64,000 nt of DNA from Deinococcus humi (GCF_014201875.1 NZ_JACHFL010000015.1:62001-126000); one strand, 5' to 3'; shown: positions 44,454 through 56,420, counted from the stretch's first letter. Made by a program: numbers and translations. Notes: generated by a model from the letters alone, not told the origin.

Positions 44454-46442
44454 ATGCCCAACGTCTTCTCCCGCCGGTCCGCCTGTCGCCTGCCCGTCCA
44501 CCTGAGCCTCCTGACCGCCCTGCTGCTCTCACCCGTGGCCCTGGCCCAGACGGTGGCGGCACCGGCAGAGGGCACCCCGGTGGGGGGGCTGCTTCCCCTG
44601 GTCTCGGTGGGCGAGAAGTGGATTCAGGACGTGGAGAGCTACACCATTCAGGTCTCCCCGCAGGACGCCGGGAAACCGCTGGGCCTGGAACTGTACTCGC
44701 CGACCTTCAATCTGGCCGATTACGTCGACGGGCGGCGCGCGGCGGGCTACTTCGGCGACGAGCTGTACAAGAAGAACGAACCCTTCGACACCACCTTCAC
44801 GCTGGTGGGTCCCGGCGGCACGGTGGCCGAGCGCCGCTACGGCCAGAACCGTGAGCACACCTGGGACAGCCTGTTCGCGGGCGGCCTGGGGGCCGGAACA
44901 TACACCCTGCGGGTCAACAGCCGGGGCGACGGCAAGAACTCGTATGCGCTGCGGGTGGCCTCGCCGTTCGCGCTGGAAACCAGCGACTTTAGCGTGAACG
45001 CCCGCAGCAACACGCCCGAGCCGCTGCTGGCTGCCCGGTTGAATGTAACGCCCGACTGGGTGGGCAAGACCGTCAGCATCCTGAACTACGACATCGACGG
45101 TCCCAAAGAGGCCGAGACCTTCGTGATCCAGCCGGGGAACAAACGCGCGGACCTGACACCCAGTGACAACGGCAAGACCAGCACGGACCGCTTCACCATC
45201 ACGCCGGAAATGGTGGGCGAGTGGCAGATCTTTATCCGGGTGCTGCCCACCACCAAGCAGTACAGCAACTCGGTGCGCTACTCGTTCCGCCTGGGCGATC
45301 AGCCGGTCACGGCGCGGGTGGGCGGCTTCAATCCACCTGCCGGGGCGAAGGTCGACAACCAACTCCTGGTGGACGTGGTCGATCCGCAGGGCCTTCCCAT
45401 TCCGGGGGCGTCGTATACCCTCGTCGGTACCAGCGGCGTGCGTCCGCAACTGCCACCCGGCTACGTGCCGATCAGCTCCAGCATCGTGCAGGGCACCGGC
45501 AACATCGTGTCGCCCACCGAGGTGCGCTACCAGCCGGGCTACACCAAGATCCGCTTCGTGGCCCGGCCCCCGGAAGGGCAACTGGCAGTGGACGCCGTGG
45601 CGATCTACGGCGATCAGCGCATTCCCCTGACCGGCGTGCCCTTCGAGGTGGCCGGACGCACCCTGAACACCCCCGCCACGGTGCCGCTCTCGCCCGGCGA
45701 TTACCCGGTCAAGCCTACCCCGATTCCCGGCAGCACTTTCACGGCGCCGCTGCCGGGCCGCGTCGCGGACGGCACGGCGGGCAAGGTGACCATCGAGTAC
45801 CGGGTGCTGACCGACGTGACCCTGATCACGGCCCCGGACATCCTGAACGCCTGCGACGTGACCCAGCTGACCGCCAGTGCCCGCACCGACTTTCCGTACC
45901 GTCTGCCGGGACGCCTGGCGCTGAACCTGCCCACCGGCTGGACCAGCGATTACCCGCTGGAACTGTCCGGGGAATTCAGCGGGGGCCAGCCGCTGAAGTT
46001 GAAGGTGCCCGTGCGCGTGTGCCGCAGCGATACGGCTGAGGCGGTGCTGAACCCGATTGGCCTGCGGATCACCGGGGCGGCGCGGGTTCGTAATCCCGGT
46101 GGCGCGAACGTGACCCGCACGGTGCAAAGCGGAGCGCGGGCCAGCCTGAACAAGAGCGTGGAGGCCGGGGCACAGAACTACCAGGTCACCCTAGTCTTCA
46201 CCGTGGACAGCACCCTGGAAAATGTCCGCCTGATCGATCCGCTGCCCACCGGCGGCGGCCAGCCCAGTGTGCGCGGCCCGCTGCAACTGCAGGGCCCCAG
46301 CCTGGCCAACGTCCAGCCGCGCGTGGACGGCGACGCCATTCTGCTGAGCCGCGTGATTCCCGGCACCTACACCCTGACCTATACGCTGTTCAGCGATCTG
46401 CCCGCTGACCGCGTGGTCACCGCACCGGACCTGGGCTGGTAG
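44454..46442 (+). CDS. Large secreted beta-rich protein of unknown function
   Basis: 662 residues. The signal peptide ends near SPVALAQ (about residue 32). The mature protein is a chain of beta-sandwich-like blocks: an N-terminal pre-peptidase-like region ([23 protein letters not shown]), several Ig-like segments, and a C-terminal DUF11-like repeat ([23 protein letters not shown]). It contains few Cys and no anchor motif. ATG 44454 follows TATCAT (44438-44443) by 10 bases with no Shine-Dalgarno. It may be a surface or S-layer-associated protein (inference). Confidence 0.7.
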   Translation: MPNVFSRRSACRLPVHLSLLTALLLSPVALAQTVAAPAEGTPVGGLLPLVSVGEKWIQDVESYTIQVSPQDAGKPLGLELYSPTFNLADYVDGRRAAGYFGDELYKKNEPFDTTFTLVGPGGTVAERRYGQNREHTWDSLFAGGLGAGTYTLRVNSRGDGKNSYALRVASPFALETSDFSVNARSNTPEPLLAARLNVTPDWVGKTVSILNYDIDGPKEAETFVIQPGNKRADLTPSDNGKTSTDRFTITPEMVGEWQIFIRVLPTTKQYSNSVRYSFRLGDQPVTARVGGFNPPAGAKVDNQLLVDVVDPQGLPIPGASYTLVGTSGVRPQLPPGYVPISSSIVQGTGNIVSPTEVRYQPGYTKIRFVARPPEGQLAVDAVAIYGDQRIPLTGVPFEVAGRTLNTPATVPLSPGDYPVKPTPIPGSTFTAPLPGRVADGTAGKVTIEYRVLTDVTLITAPDILNACDVTQLTASARTDFPYRLPGRLALNLPTGWTSDYPLELSGEFSGGQPLKLKVPVRVCRSDTAEAVLNPIGLRITGAARVRNPGGANVTRTVQSGARASLNKSVEAGAQNYQVTLVFTVDSTLENVRLIDPLPTGGGQPSVRGPLQLQGPSLANVQPRVDGDAILLSRVIPGTYTLTYTLFSDLPADRVVTAPDLGW

Positions 46443-46530
46443 GAGGCGAGGCAGGTGAAAGCGCACGGGCACGACTGAAAATGAGGCGTTTGCCCCAGCC
46501 ACAGCGGGTGATTCCGGTTAACATGGGGGC

Positions 46531-47028
46531 ATGAAACTCAACCGGGGCCTGTGGTGCGGTCTGATGCTGGGCAGCCTCGGCCTGATGGGCTGCGGTTCGC
46601 TGGGGAGTGCCCCCACGCCGGCGGCCGGGGACCTGCTGGGGGCACCGGCCACCCTGAATCTGGGCGGACAGGTGCTGCGACTCACCGCAAACCCGCAACT
46701 GTCGCAGGAGATGAACCGTTTCCGCGTGCGGGTCGCCGTGAAGGCCAGTGGCCCGGCCACCCGCGCCGCCGCGCCCGCCACCTTGAAAGTCACGGGCTTA
46801 TACGTGGTCACGCCTTCGGGCCTGTGGCAGTCGCCTCAGCTAAACGACGTCTCTCAGGCGCGCAACTGCCTCGCCAGCATCTGCGCCCAGGGTAGCGGGG
46901 GGGCGAGCGGCTTTGCGGCGGGCGACGACGTGCGGGTGATTGCCCAGTTGAAGGACGCCAGCGGTCGGACCTACTGGCTGCGCGATGCCCAGAGCCGCAA
47001 CGTCGTGGCCCAGCCGCTGGTCCGCTGA
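46531..47028 (+). CDS. Predicted lipoprotein, unknown function
   Basis: 165 residues, lipobox LMGC at Cys21, then a small beta-rich domain with a Cys pair (ARNCLASICAQG). No family recognised. TAACAT (46519-46524) lies 6 bases before the ATG, so it is probably leaderless. It follows the large secreted protein by 88 bases. Confidence 0.65.
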   Translation: MKLNRGLWCGLMLGSLGLMGCGSLGSAPTPAAGDLLGAPATLNLGGQVLRLTANPQLSQEMNRFRVRVAVKASGPATRAAAPATLKVTGLYVVTPSGLWQSPQLNDVSQARNCLASICAQGSGGASGFAAGDDVRVIAQLKDASGRTYWLRDAQSRNVVAQPLVR

Positions 47029-47041
47029 CCAGTCTGCAGCC

Positions 47042-47557
47042 CTACTCCTGATCGTCGTAATGGTGGAGCAGTTCAGCGTCCGGATCCCCGGCGGGGCGGT
47101 GGTGACGGGCCACCAGATCGGCCACTCTCGGTCTGGCCCCGGCGCGGGTCAGCAGAGCGGCGCCCAGTTCCGGGTGCTGCGCACGGATGCCCAGCGCCCC
47201 CAGCGGCGGCAGCAGCCGGGCCAGTCGGGTGGGCACCAGCCCCACCAGCACACGCTCAGCCACGTGATAGGGGCGCACGCTCTTGCCGCAGTCGTGCAGC
47301 AGAGCAGCGGCCACCAGTTCCGGATCAGCCGCCGGATGTTCGCGCAACAGGTGCAGGGTCACGCGGCAGGCGTGTTCGCGGTCACGGGGGTCCATCCCCT
47401 GGTACACCCGCCCCTCGCCTGGGGTGAGCAAGGACACGGCCCAGGCGTCGTCGGGGTGGGCGTCCCCGGCGCGCACACTACGCGCCAGCCGCCGTGCCTT
47501 GGCTGCATAGCCCAGCGCCCGGCGTCCCACACGGTCAGACAGGCGTCGGGAAGTCAT
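47042..47557 (-). CDS. HD-domain phosphohydrolase
   Basis: 171 residues with HD motifs REHACRVTLHLLREH, AALLHDCGKSVRPYHVAERV, AQHPELGAALL and RHHRPAGDPDAELLHHYDD. It is probably a metal-dependent nucleotide phosphohydrolase; the substrate is unknown. TATCCT (47570-47565) lies 7 bases before the ATG (leaderless). It ends tail-to-tail with the lipoprotein gene. Confidence 0.88.
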   Translation of the reverse strand: MTSRRLSDRVGRRALGYAAKARRLARSVRAGDAHPDDAWAVSLLTPGEGRVYQGMDPRDREHACRVTLHLLREHPAADPELVAAALLHDCGKSVRPYHVAERVLVGLVPTRLARLLPPLGALGIRAQHPELGAALLTRAGARPRVADLVARHHRPAGDPDAELLHHYDDQE

Positions 47558-47598
47558 GAGCGGCAGGATAGAGGAAGGCGGCCTGCCAGAGAAAGCAT

Positions 47599-47636
47599 CA
47601 AAAGAATGGGAGGCCAGCCCGGTCAGCCGCCTCCCA
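47599..47636 (-). terminator. Terminator of trxB
   Basis: On the minus strand TGGGAGGC (47636-47629) pairs with GCCTCCCA (47614-47607), then TTCTTTT. Confidence 0.75.
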
Positions 47637-47655
47637 CCCCTTCAAGCCACGACGT

Positions 47656-48633
<978 letters not shown>

Positions 48634-48711
48634 ATGAGAAGCGTACCACCGCCCACTCGCGGCGTTGGTTAAGCACGCACAGTTTACTTTTTAAAGCATC
48701 AAGCCCTGCCT

Positions 48712-49206
48712 TTAGCGGGCCGTCACAGGCACGTTCAGCGTCACCCGCTTGCCATCCGGCAGGGAGACGTCCGCGCTGCGGTACAGCACCTTGCCAGTCC
48801 TGTCCGCGATCATGGCGCGAACGGCGTACTTGTGCGCGGCGTTCAGGCGAACCGGGTTGTAGACCATCTGGTACGGAGTGGAGAGGCGGGTGGTGCCGAA
48901 TTCAATGTCCACCAGCGCTTTGGCGGCGGTCAGGTCGACCAGACTCACCATGATCCGGCCACCCGCAGGCAGGCGCAGGCCCTCGCTGGGGCCGGTCACG
49001 CGACCCCTGACCTCGCGGTAGCCGCTGGGGATAGACTCGGCATCGTAATCGTTCCCGGAGGTGCTGACAGGGGCTGCCGGAGAGGTGGCTGCCGGCTTGA
49101 TCGGCGTTAGGGTCACGCCGCCGATCGTGGTCTGAGCCAGGGCCGGGGACACGAGCAACAGGCCAGAAACGGCGACATAGAGGGAACGGGAAATAGAACG
49201 GTTCAT
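48712..49206 (-). CDS. Secreted YbaY-like domain protein
   Basis: 164 residues; signal peptide ending VSPALAQ and a C-terminal YbaY-type beta domain (VRGRVTGPSEGLRLPAGGRIMVSLVDL ... TPYQMVYNPVRLNAAHKYAVRAMI). The family is known only as a putative periplasmic lipoprotein group; here no lipobox Cys is seen. It is divergent from the AlkA gene. Confidence 0.75.
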   Translation of the reverse strand: MNRSISRSLYVAVSGLLLVSPALAQTTIGGVTLTPIKPAATSPAAPVSTSGNDYDAESIPSGYREVRGRVTGPSEGLRLPAGGRIMVSLVDLTAAKALVDIEFGTTRLSTPYQMVYNPVRLNAAHKYAVRAMIADRTGKVLYRSADVSLPDGKRVTLNVPVTAR

Positions 49207-49308
49207 GCCTTTATGGTGGGGGATGAGGCTGATCTCTTCGTGACCGGAGGTTCATTCAATCCTGAGCGGTCGCGGCGAATGCCTCAAAAAATACGCTTGA
49301 ATACTCGC

Positions 49309-49932
49309 ATGCCCATCTCTTCCCCGCTTCTTGACCACGGCGACGCGACCGCGCATCTGAGCCGTGATCCCACCATGCGTGAGCTGATCCTCCGAAACGG
49401 GGAGTTGCCTCTGCTGACCCCTACGCCTGATCCCTTCGGCACGCTGATCCGCAACGTGAACGGCCAGCAACTCAGCGTGAAGGCCGCCGCCAGCATCCAC
49501 GCCCGCTTGCTGGAACGACTGGGCACCCTGAACGCCGCGACGCTGTTGCGGACGCCCGGCGACGAGTTGCGTGCGGCGGGTCTATCGTGGGCCAAGGTGC
49601 GAACCGTGAGGGCCATCGCCGAGGCGGAGAGGACGGGCGCGGTGGACTTCGCCCACATCGCCACGCTGCCCGACGAGGACGTGATCGCCGCCCTGGTTCC
49701 CCTGCCCGGCATCGGGCGCTGGACCGCCGAGATGTTCCTGATGTTCGCCCTGGCCCGTTCCGACGTATTCAGCATGGGCGATCTGGCGCTGCGCCAGGGG
49801 CTGACGCGGCTATACCCGGGGGTGCCAGCCGACGAGGTGCTGGCCCTGTGGACGCCGTACCGCACGCTGGCCGCCCGCTATCTGTGGGCCGACAACCACC
49901 GGGTCAGGGTGGGCGGCGGGCCGATGGGCTAA
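49309..49932 (+). CDS. DNA-3-methyladenine glycosylase II (AlkA family)
   Basis: HhH-GPD base-excision glycosylase removing alkylated purines; 207 residues. The hairpin-helix-hairpin LPGIGRWTAEMFLMFALAR (about 145-163) and catalytic Asp in VFSMGDLALRQG are present, with no Fe-S Cys cluster. It lacks the N-terminal beta domain of E. coli AlkA. ATG 49309 is preceded by AATACT 4 bases upstream and has no Shine-Dalgarno. Confidence 0.92.
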   Translation: MPISSPLLDHGDATAHLSRDPTMRELILRNGELPLLTPTPDPFGTLIRNVNGQQLSVKAAASIHARLLERLGTLNAATLLRTPGDELRAAGLSWAKVRTVRAIAEAERTGAVDFAHIATLPDEDVIAALVPLPGIGRWTAEMFLMFALARSDVFSMGDLALRQGLTRLYPGVPADEVLALWTPYRTLAARYLWADNHRVRVGGGPMG

Positions 49933-49944
49933 GGAGACCGTGGA

Positions 49945-50622
49945 TCAGCCCTGCGAACCTTCCCGCTCCTGCCACTGGGCGTAGGTCATCCGCGCGATCT
50001 CGAAGCCGTCACGCGTGCGGGTGTAGTCGCCCCGGCCCCCCATACGCCCGATCAGGTCCAGCGTCGCCGTGTCGATGTAATGCCGCTCTTCGTCCAGCAC
50101 GGCGTCGGCACGCAGGCTCAGGCCGATGACCTCTCCAAGGATGATGCGGGTCTTCCCGATTTGCAGGGTCTGCACCTCCACACATTCCAGCGTGGCGGGG
50201 CTGGCCCGCACGCGGGGTACGGCGATCCGGACGCCCGGTTCCAGTTCGATCCCCAGCTGGGTCACCTCGGCCACGCCGTGGGGGAAGTCGGTGGCCGTGT
50301 CACTCATGACCTGTGCCAGCGCCGCGCTGACCAGATTGACGCTGAACTCGCCGCCCGGCACGATGTTCAGCGCCGTGTCCTTGGGCGTGCCGTCGGCGCG
50401 GTCACCGGGCGCGAAGGTCACGATGGGCGGATCGGAGCCCATCAGGCCGAAGAAGCTGTAGGGGGCCAGATTCGGCACGTCACCCTCGCCCAGGGTGCAG
50501 ACCCAGGCAATTGGACGCGGGACGACGGTCGCGGTCAGCAGCTTGTAGCGGGCCGTGTTGGGCAGTTCGGTCAGATCGAAGTGTCTGAAGGCTGTGGAGG
50601 TGAACTCGGGGGACGGGGCCAT
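49945..50622 (-). CDS. Flavin reductase-like (DIM6/NTAB) protein
   Basis: FMN-binding split-barrel protein of 225 residues: RYKLLTATVVPRPIAWVCTLG, NLAPYSFFGLMGSDPPIVTF, and KDTALNIVPGGEFSVNLVS. This group reduces flavins or serves as a monooxygenase partner. TACGCT (50633-50628) lies 5 bases before the ATG. It is divergent from xseB with 33 bases between starts. Confidence 0.9.
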   Translation of the reverse strand: MAPSPEFTSTAFRHFDLTELPNTARYKLLTATVVPRPIAWVCTLGEGDVPNLAPYSFFGLMGSDPPIVTFAPGDRADGTPKDTALNIVPGGEFSVNLVSAALAQVMSDTATDFPHGVAEVTQLGIELEPGVRIAVPRVRASPATLECVEVQTLQIGKTRIILGEVIGLSLRADAVLDEERHYIDTATLDLIGRMGGRGDYTRTRDGFEIARMTYAQWQEREGSQG

Positions 50623-50627
50623 GCCAC

Positions 50628-50647
50628 AGCGTAGCGGGCGCTAGCAT
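50628..50647. promoter_or_regulatory. Overlapping divergent -10 boxes for flavin reductase and xseB
   Basis: Minus-strand TACGCT (50633-50628) serves the flavin reductase; plus-strand TAGCAT (50642-50647) lies 8 bases before the xseB ATG. Only 33 bases separate the two start codons, so their -35 regions overlap the opposite gene. Confidence 0.5.
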
Positions 50648-50655
50648 GTGGACCC

Positions 50656-50877
50656 ATGAGCGCCGACCCCACCCCCTCCTACCGCGACGCCTACGCGAGG
50701 CTGTCGCGCATCGCCGCAGAGCTGGAAACGGGCGAGGCTGATCTGGACCGCGTTCTGCCCCTGCTGGAGGAGGCCCGCGAGGCCTACGCGCAGTGCCGGG
50801 AACGCATTGAGGCCGTGCGGGCGGTGCTGGCCGGTGACTGGGCGGACGGCGCGGAGGATGAGGAAGACGAGGCCTAG
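50656..50877 (+). CDS. xseB: Exodeoxyribonuclease VII small subunit
   Basis: 73 residues: SYRDAYARLSRIAAELETGEADLDRVLPLLEEAREAY is the standard XseB helical hairpin, followed by an acidic tail. It partners the large subunit encoded at 17874-19100. It is leaderless after TAGCAT. Confidence 0.9.
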   Translation: MSADPTPSYRDAYARLSRIAAELETGEADLDRVLPLLEEAREAYAQCRERIEAVRAVLAGDWADGAEDEEDEA

Positions 50878-50938
50878 GCACGGCAAGCCTTTCCTCGCGC
50901 ACTTTTCCCCGCGTGCGACGCGCCTAGACTAGGCCCCG

Positions 50939-53575
50939 ATGCTGCCTGCCCGTGCCCCTTTCGCCCGCCTGGAGGGGTTCCTGCGCGACACCCTAGGCGG
51001 CGGCGCAACCCGGCTGCACGAGGAGGAGGCCGCCCCGGCCCGCACCGTACCCGTGGGGGAACTGGGCTGGTCTGCGGGGGTGGCGCGCGGCTTCGGGTTT
51101 CAGCAGGTCTACGCGCACCAGGCCGAGACGTACCGCTTGATGCGCGGCGGCAAGCACGTCATCGTGACCACGCCCACGGCCAGCGGCAAGACCGGCGCCT
51201 TTTTTCCCGCCGTGTTCGACCGACTGGAACGCGATCCACGCGCCACGGCGCTGTTCATCTATCCGCTGGTGGCGCTGGGTCAGGACCAGCGCGACAAGCT
51301 GCTGGCCTTCAAGGAACGCGGCGGTTTCGGCTGGGACATCGGGGCATTTCAGGGCGGCGCGCAGGCCACTGCCGCCTTTGCGGACAGCGTGCGGATGGTC
51401 ACGGCCACCCCTGACAAGTTGCACTGGTCCCTGACCCACCCCCGCGTGCGCGAGTTCCTGAGGAATCTCTCCTTCATTGTGCTGGACGAGGCCCATACCT
51501 ACCGGGGCGGCTTCGGCTCGGAGGTGGCGGGCATGCTGCGCCGCCTGCTGGAACTGTCGCGGGCGCTGGGAGCGAGTCCTCAGGTGGTGCTGAGCACCGC
51601 CACCATCGGCAACCCCGCCGAATTCGCCCGCGAACTGATCGGCGTGGACGCGGTCGAGGTCTCCGAATCCGGCGCGGCGCGGCCCGGCAAGCGCTTCTAT
51701 CTGGCGGACCACAGAGGACAGCCTCGCCGCTTCTGGAATGCCGTGATGGAAGCCTCACAGCGCTATGACCTGAAGGTGCTGGCCTTTTTCCGGGGCCGCA
51801 GCCGGGCCGCGCGGCTGTACGGCACCTACCGGGCCCATCCGCAGTACGCCCGCCACGCCCACCTGTACATGGCCGGCACCAGTGACCGCGAGGGCCGCCT
51901 GACCGAGTTCCGCCGCGCGGGCAGCGGCGTGATGTTCGCCACCAACGCGCTGGAGGCTGGGGTGGACATCGGTGACCTGGAGGTGGTCATCATCGACGGC
52001 TACCCGGGGTCGCGCATGGCCTTCCGGCAGATGGCGGGCCGCGCCGGGCGAATCGCGCCGGGGCTGGTGCTGTACCTGCCCGCGCTCAACGAGCAGGGCG
52101 TGCCGCAGCCCGCCGACGCGTTTTACAGCAACTCGGGCAACTTTCTGGAGCTGCTCACTGGCCCCATCGAGAAGGCGGTGGTGGAAGCGGCCAACCCGTA
52201 CCTCTCCCCCCGGCACCGCGCCCGCCAGAACGAGGAGTACGGCGCGGCAGGCCTGCGCGGGCCGCACGCGGCCGCCGTGGAAACGCAGAAATACTGGAAC
52301 CTGCGTGGCGAGGGCAGCCTGAAGTACGCCGTGGTGGAGGTCGCCGACTGGGAACGGCTGGGATTGAGGGCCCTGGACACCCCGCTGGAGTCCCCCAGCC
52401 AGCATTACGCGCTGACCGAAAAGCATGAGGGCGCGGTCTTCACCCTCGACGGCCAGGGCTACAAGGTGCTGCGCTGGGAGAAACACCCTGCCGGAACCGC
52501 GATCATCGTGGAGAGATTCAGCGCCGAGAACCTGTTCACGCGCGGCCTGTACAGCATCGAGGTCACGCCGGGCCAGATGACGCCGTGGCAGCGGCGCGGG
52601 CCACTGGCCTACCGGCACGGCGAGGTCAGCATCCGCCGCCGTTACACCGGCTACCAGATGCTGCGGCAGGTCTTCGAGCGTGTGTGCGTGGGCTGCGACC
52701 GCGATCCCGGTCCCGCCGAACGCACCTGCGCCCGCTGTGGGGGCCGCATTCAGGACCGGATGCAGGACCACAAGTTGTCCGAACACCTGTACGACGAACC
52801 CACGGAATTGCCGCCCTTTCGCACCAGTGCGCTGGAAATCGGGCTGGATCCGCGCGCTACCGAGCGGCCCAGCGCGGTGGCGCATACCCTCAAACACCTG
52901 CTGCAAAAGGTCACGCCGGAGCGGGTGGCCTGCGACGAGAATGATCTGGCCGGGGCATTCCGGGGCGGACACGACGCGTATTTCTTTCTGTACGACGACT
53001 GGCTGGGCGGGCTGGGCGTGTCGCGCCGCGCCTACGAACAACTGGACGACCTCCTGATCCGCGCCCTGGCGCTGTGTTCCAAGACGTGCTGCAAGAACGC
53101 CGAGGGCTGTTACGAGTGCATCGCCGTCTCGCGCTGCTACGCGCCGTACCTGCCCAGCGGCGAGCGTCGTCCCACCGACAAGCAGGCCACCCGCCTGTTT
53201 CTGGAAGGGCTGCTGGGGGTGCAACCCACTCCGGAAGCGCAGGCCGAGGCCGCCGCCCCCGAACCCGCGCCGGAACTCGTGCCGTCGTGGCCCCTCCAGG
53301 CGCGGGAAATGCTGGATCTTCACGGCCTCTCGCTGCCTGAGGTCAGCGCCCGACTGGGCATTCCCAGCCGCGAACTGCAGCGGGCAGTCAGTAGCACACA
53401 GCCGCTGCGCCTGCACCACGCCAAATTCGGCGACGGTGTGTTCATGGGCGGCTTCTATCAGGGCGACAAGCGCGAGGTCCTGGTCTATTTTCCCGGCGTG
53501 GGCCAGAAGCGGTTGCTGCTGAAGTTTGCGGGGCTGACCGTGATCGAGCGGGAACCGGGGGCGGTGGCCCGTTGA
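50939..53575 (+). CDS. DEAD/DEAH-box helicase (MrfA/YprA-like) with zinc clusters and a C-terminal Tudor-like domain
   Basis: 878 residues. Superfamily 2 helicase with Walker A TTPTASGKT (77-85), DEAH at 183-186 (LDEAHTYRGG), motif III STATIGN, and VMFATNALEAGVDIGDLE, then QMAGRAGR. A Cys4 cluster (about 582-600: CVGC...CARC) and the DUF1998-type Cys-rich segment CSKTCCKNAEGCYECIAVSRC (about 713-733) follow, as in the Bacillus MrfA mitomycin-repair helicase. The C-terminus (about 825-870, LHHAKFGDGVFMGG...VLVYFPGVGQKRLL) resembles the UvrD/PcrA Tudor domain, which MrfA lacks. TAGACT lies 8 bases before the ATG. Confidence 0.85.
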   Translation: MLPARAPFARLEGFLRDTLGGGATRLHEEEAAPARTVPVGELGWSAGVARGFGFQQVYAHQAETYRLMRGGKHVIVTTPTASGKTGAFFPAVFDRLERDPRATALFIYPLVALGQDQRDKLLAFKERGGFGWDIGAFQGGAQATAAFADSVRMVTATPDKLHWSLTHPRVREFLRNLSFIVLDEAHTYRGGFGSEVAGMLRRLLELSRALGASPQVVLSTATIGNPAEFARELIGVDAVEVSESGAARPGKRFYLADHRGQPRRFWNAVMEASQRYDLKVLAFFRGRSRAARLYGTYRAHPQYARHAHLYMAGTSDREGRLTEFRRAGSGVMFATNALEAGVDIGDLEVVIIDGYPGSRMAFRQMAGRAGRIAPGLVLYLPALNEQGVPQPADAFYSNSGNFLELLTGPIEKAVVEAANPYLSPRHRARQNEEYGAAGLRGPHAAAVETQKYWNLRGEGSLKYAVVEVADWERLGLRALDTPLESPSQHYALTEKHEGAVFTLDGQGYKVLRWEKHPAGTAIIVERFSAENLFTRGLYSIEVTPGQMTPWQRRGPLAYRHGEVSIRRRYTGYQMLRQVFERVCVGCDRDPGPAERTCARCGGRIQDRMQDHKLSEHLYDEPTELPPFRTSALEIGLDPRATERPSAVAHTLKHLLQKVTPERVACDENDLAGAFRGGHDAYFFLYDDWLGGLGVSRRAYEQLDDLLIRALALCSKTCCKNAEGCYECIAVSRCYAPYLPSGERRPTDKQATRLFLEGLLGVQPTPEAQAEAAAPEPAPELVPSWPLQAREMLDLHGLSLPEVSARLGIPSRELQRAVSSTQPLRLHHAKFGDGVFMGGFYQGDKREVLVYFPGVGQKRLLLKFAGLTVIEREPGAVAR

Positions 53576-53584
53576 TGGGCCGCG

Positions 53585-54757
<1,173 letters not shown>

Positions 54758-54864
54758 GGGAGCAGGCTAGAGCATCCGGGGCAGAGGGCGGCGCCCTGCC
54801 GTTCTAAAGAACCTCCCGCCCCGTCCTCACGCGCCTCCGGCCCCAGCCCCGCTAGCGTGCGGGT

Positions 54865-55074
54865 ATGCAAATCAGCCGCACGATGAGCCTGGACCCCATT
54901 CTGGACCGTATGGGCCGCGAGGCCACCAGCCTGCACGAGGCCGAGGCCATGCGTGAGGTGCTCGCTGAGCGCTACGAAGGTCAGGACGTGACAGCCATCA
55001 ACGAGCACGACTGGCTGGAAGCAATGGGCCGGATGGAACAGATCAAGCAGACGGGCAACGAGGGCATGAAATAG
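54865..55074 (+). CDS. Small hypothetical protein
   Basis: 69 residues, acidic, helical-looking (SLHEAEAMREVLAERYEGQ); no family recognised. TAGCGT (54853-54858) lies 6 bases before the ATG, a leaderless start. It ends 12 bases before the convergent thrB. Confidence 0.65.
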   Translation: MQISRTMSLDPILDRMGREATSLHEAEAMREVLAERYEGQDVTAINEHDWLEAMGRMEQIKQTGNEGMK

Positions 55075-55086
55075 GCGAAGGCCCGT

Positions 55087-55998
55087 TCAATTCTCCCGCG
55101 TGACCAGCGTCCCCTGTGTGTCAATCGGAAAGTCGATGACCTGCCCGCTCAGACCATTCTTGGTCAGTACCCCGTTCAAGTAGACGTGGAGCGGCGCGGT
55201 GTCCTGGCGGGTGTCGTGGAAGCACAGCACCGTCGGCCCCGCACCGGACAGGGCCGCACCCAGCGCGCCATGCCGCCAGGCGTCGTCCAGGATGTCGCTC
55301 AGACCCGGCACCAGCGGGGCACGCCAGACCTGGTGGATGTAGTCCTGCATGGCGTGCCGCAGCAGATCGAGGCGTCCCTGTGAGAGCGCGGCGGCCAGCA
55401 GCGCGGCATGGGACAGCGCGTGGACAGCGTCTGCCCGGCTGTACTCGCGGGGCAGCACCGCGCGGGCTTTGCTGGTACTCAGCTCGAAATCAGGAATCAG
55501 CACGGTGACGCCCAGGTTCGCAGGTGGGTCCAGGCGCACGTAATGCGTGCCCAGCTTGTCCAGCGTGGCCACCACAATGCCGCCGAACAGCGCCGGTGCG
55601 ACGTTGTCGGGATGACCCTCCTCACGAGCGGCCACGTCCAGCACAGCGTGATCGTCCAGCGGGCTACCCAGCAGCTCGTTGGCGGCCACAATCCCGGCCA
55701 CCAGGGCGGCAGCGCTGCTGCCCAGGCCACGGGCCAGCGGCACCTCAGTGGTGATCTCCACGCGGGCAGGCGGCAGGGTCAGGCCCGTGCGCCTGGCCAC
55801 CAGCAGCATGGCCTGATACACGTAGTTGCTCTCATCGGCAGGGGTGCCTTCCAGCCCCGGCCCCAGCGGTACCACCTGCGTCACGTCGTCCGGCGTGATC
55901 CGCAGGGTCGTGTACAGCGGCACACTCAGGCCCAGGCTATCGAAGCCGGGTCCCAGATTGGCGCTGCTGGCCGGGGCACGTACGGTAAAGGCCGTCAT
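55087..55998 (-). CDS. thrB: Homoserine kinase
   Basis: GHMP kinase of threonine synthesis; 303 residues. The phosphate loop [20 protein letters not shown] (about 88-107) and the N-terminal [18 protein letters not shown] are diagnostic, with the C-terminal [14 protein letters not shown]. Its ATG overlaps the stop of a 42-codon ORF immediately upstream. No thrC or hom is seen nearby. Confidence 0.95.
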   Translation of the reverse strand: MTAFTVRAPASSANLGPGFDSLGLSVPLYTTLRITPDDVTQVVPLGPGLEGTPADESNYVYQAMLLVARRTGLTLPPARVEITTEVPLARGLGSSAAALVAGIVAANELLGSPLDDHAVLDVAAREEGHPDNVAPALFGGIVVATLDKLGTHYVRLDPPANLGVTVLIPDFELSTSKARAVLPREYSRADAVHALSHAALLAAALSQGRLDLLRHAMQDYIHQVWRAPLVPGLSDILDDAWRHGALGAALSGAGPTVLCFHDTRQDTAPLHVYLNGVLTKNGLSGQVIDFPIDTQGTLVTREN

Positions 55999-56123
55999 GG
56001 CGAGCGGCGCCGTTGGGGCAGGCGCGGAACATCCAGGCTGAAAGAGAGAGGGGTAGGCATTCCAGGCACCAAGGAGGGCCTCCAGAACAGTTCACGGGGC
56101 CACGCGGGGCCGGGCAGGTCCAT
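55995..56123 (-). CDS. Candidate small ORF (42 aa) coupled to thrB
   Basis: Reads [20 protein letters not shown]... and ends in RRRSP, then TGA overlapping the thrB ATG (ATGA). ATG 56123 lies exactly 6 bases after TAGCAT (56135-56130), the same leaderless arrangement as the confident genes nearby. It has one Thr and two Trp, so it is not a threonine attenuator. It is either a real small protein or an untranslated-looking leader that sets thrB translation. Confidence 0.4.
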   Translation of the reverse strand: MDLPGPAWPRELFWRPSLVPGMPTPLSFSLDVPRLPQRRRSP

Positions 56124-56420
56124 GCGCCCATGCTAGTCGCCCACACACAGTGGAAAGGCGTGGAGGTAAGACAAATGCCCGCCGCCGTTTTGTCCCTCCG
56201 TGTATCCCCCATAACGTCAAGGCAGAATCAGAAATGAGGAGGGCGGCGCGCCTTTCTGAGAGGATCAGGGCGGTGAAATTGAAGGGTTCACTATTTGCCC
56301 TTTGCGCAGTGTTAAGAAAGTGAGTTTCTCCTCAATTGGCGCCTGTCCCCAGTTTCATGCTTCACCCACAACGAGCGTTTCACGTTGGAACTCTAACGAT
56401 TCAAACAGGAGGTCACGAAC
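56124..56420. other. Intergenic region upstream of glsB-like gene
   Basis: Nothing convincing in about 300 bases beyond the TAGCAT box at 56135-56130 for the minus-strand small ORF. A strong Shine-Dalgarno (AGGAGG, about 56408-56413) sits at the right end; no clear -35/-10 pair is seen for the plus-strand gene. Confidence 0.4.
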
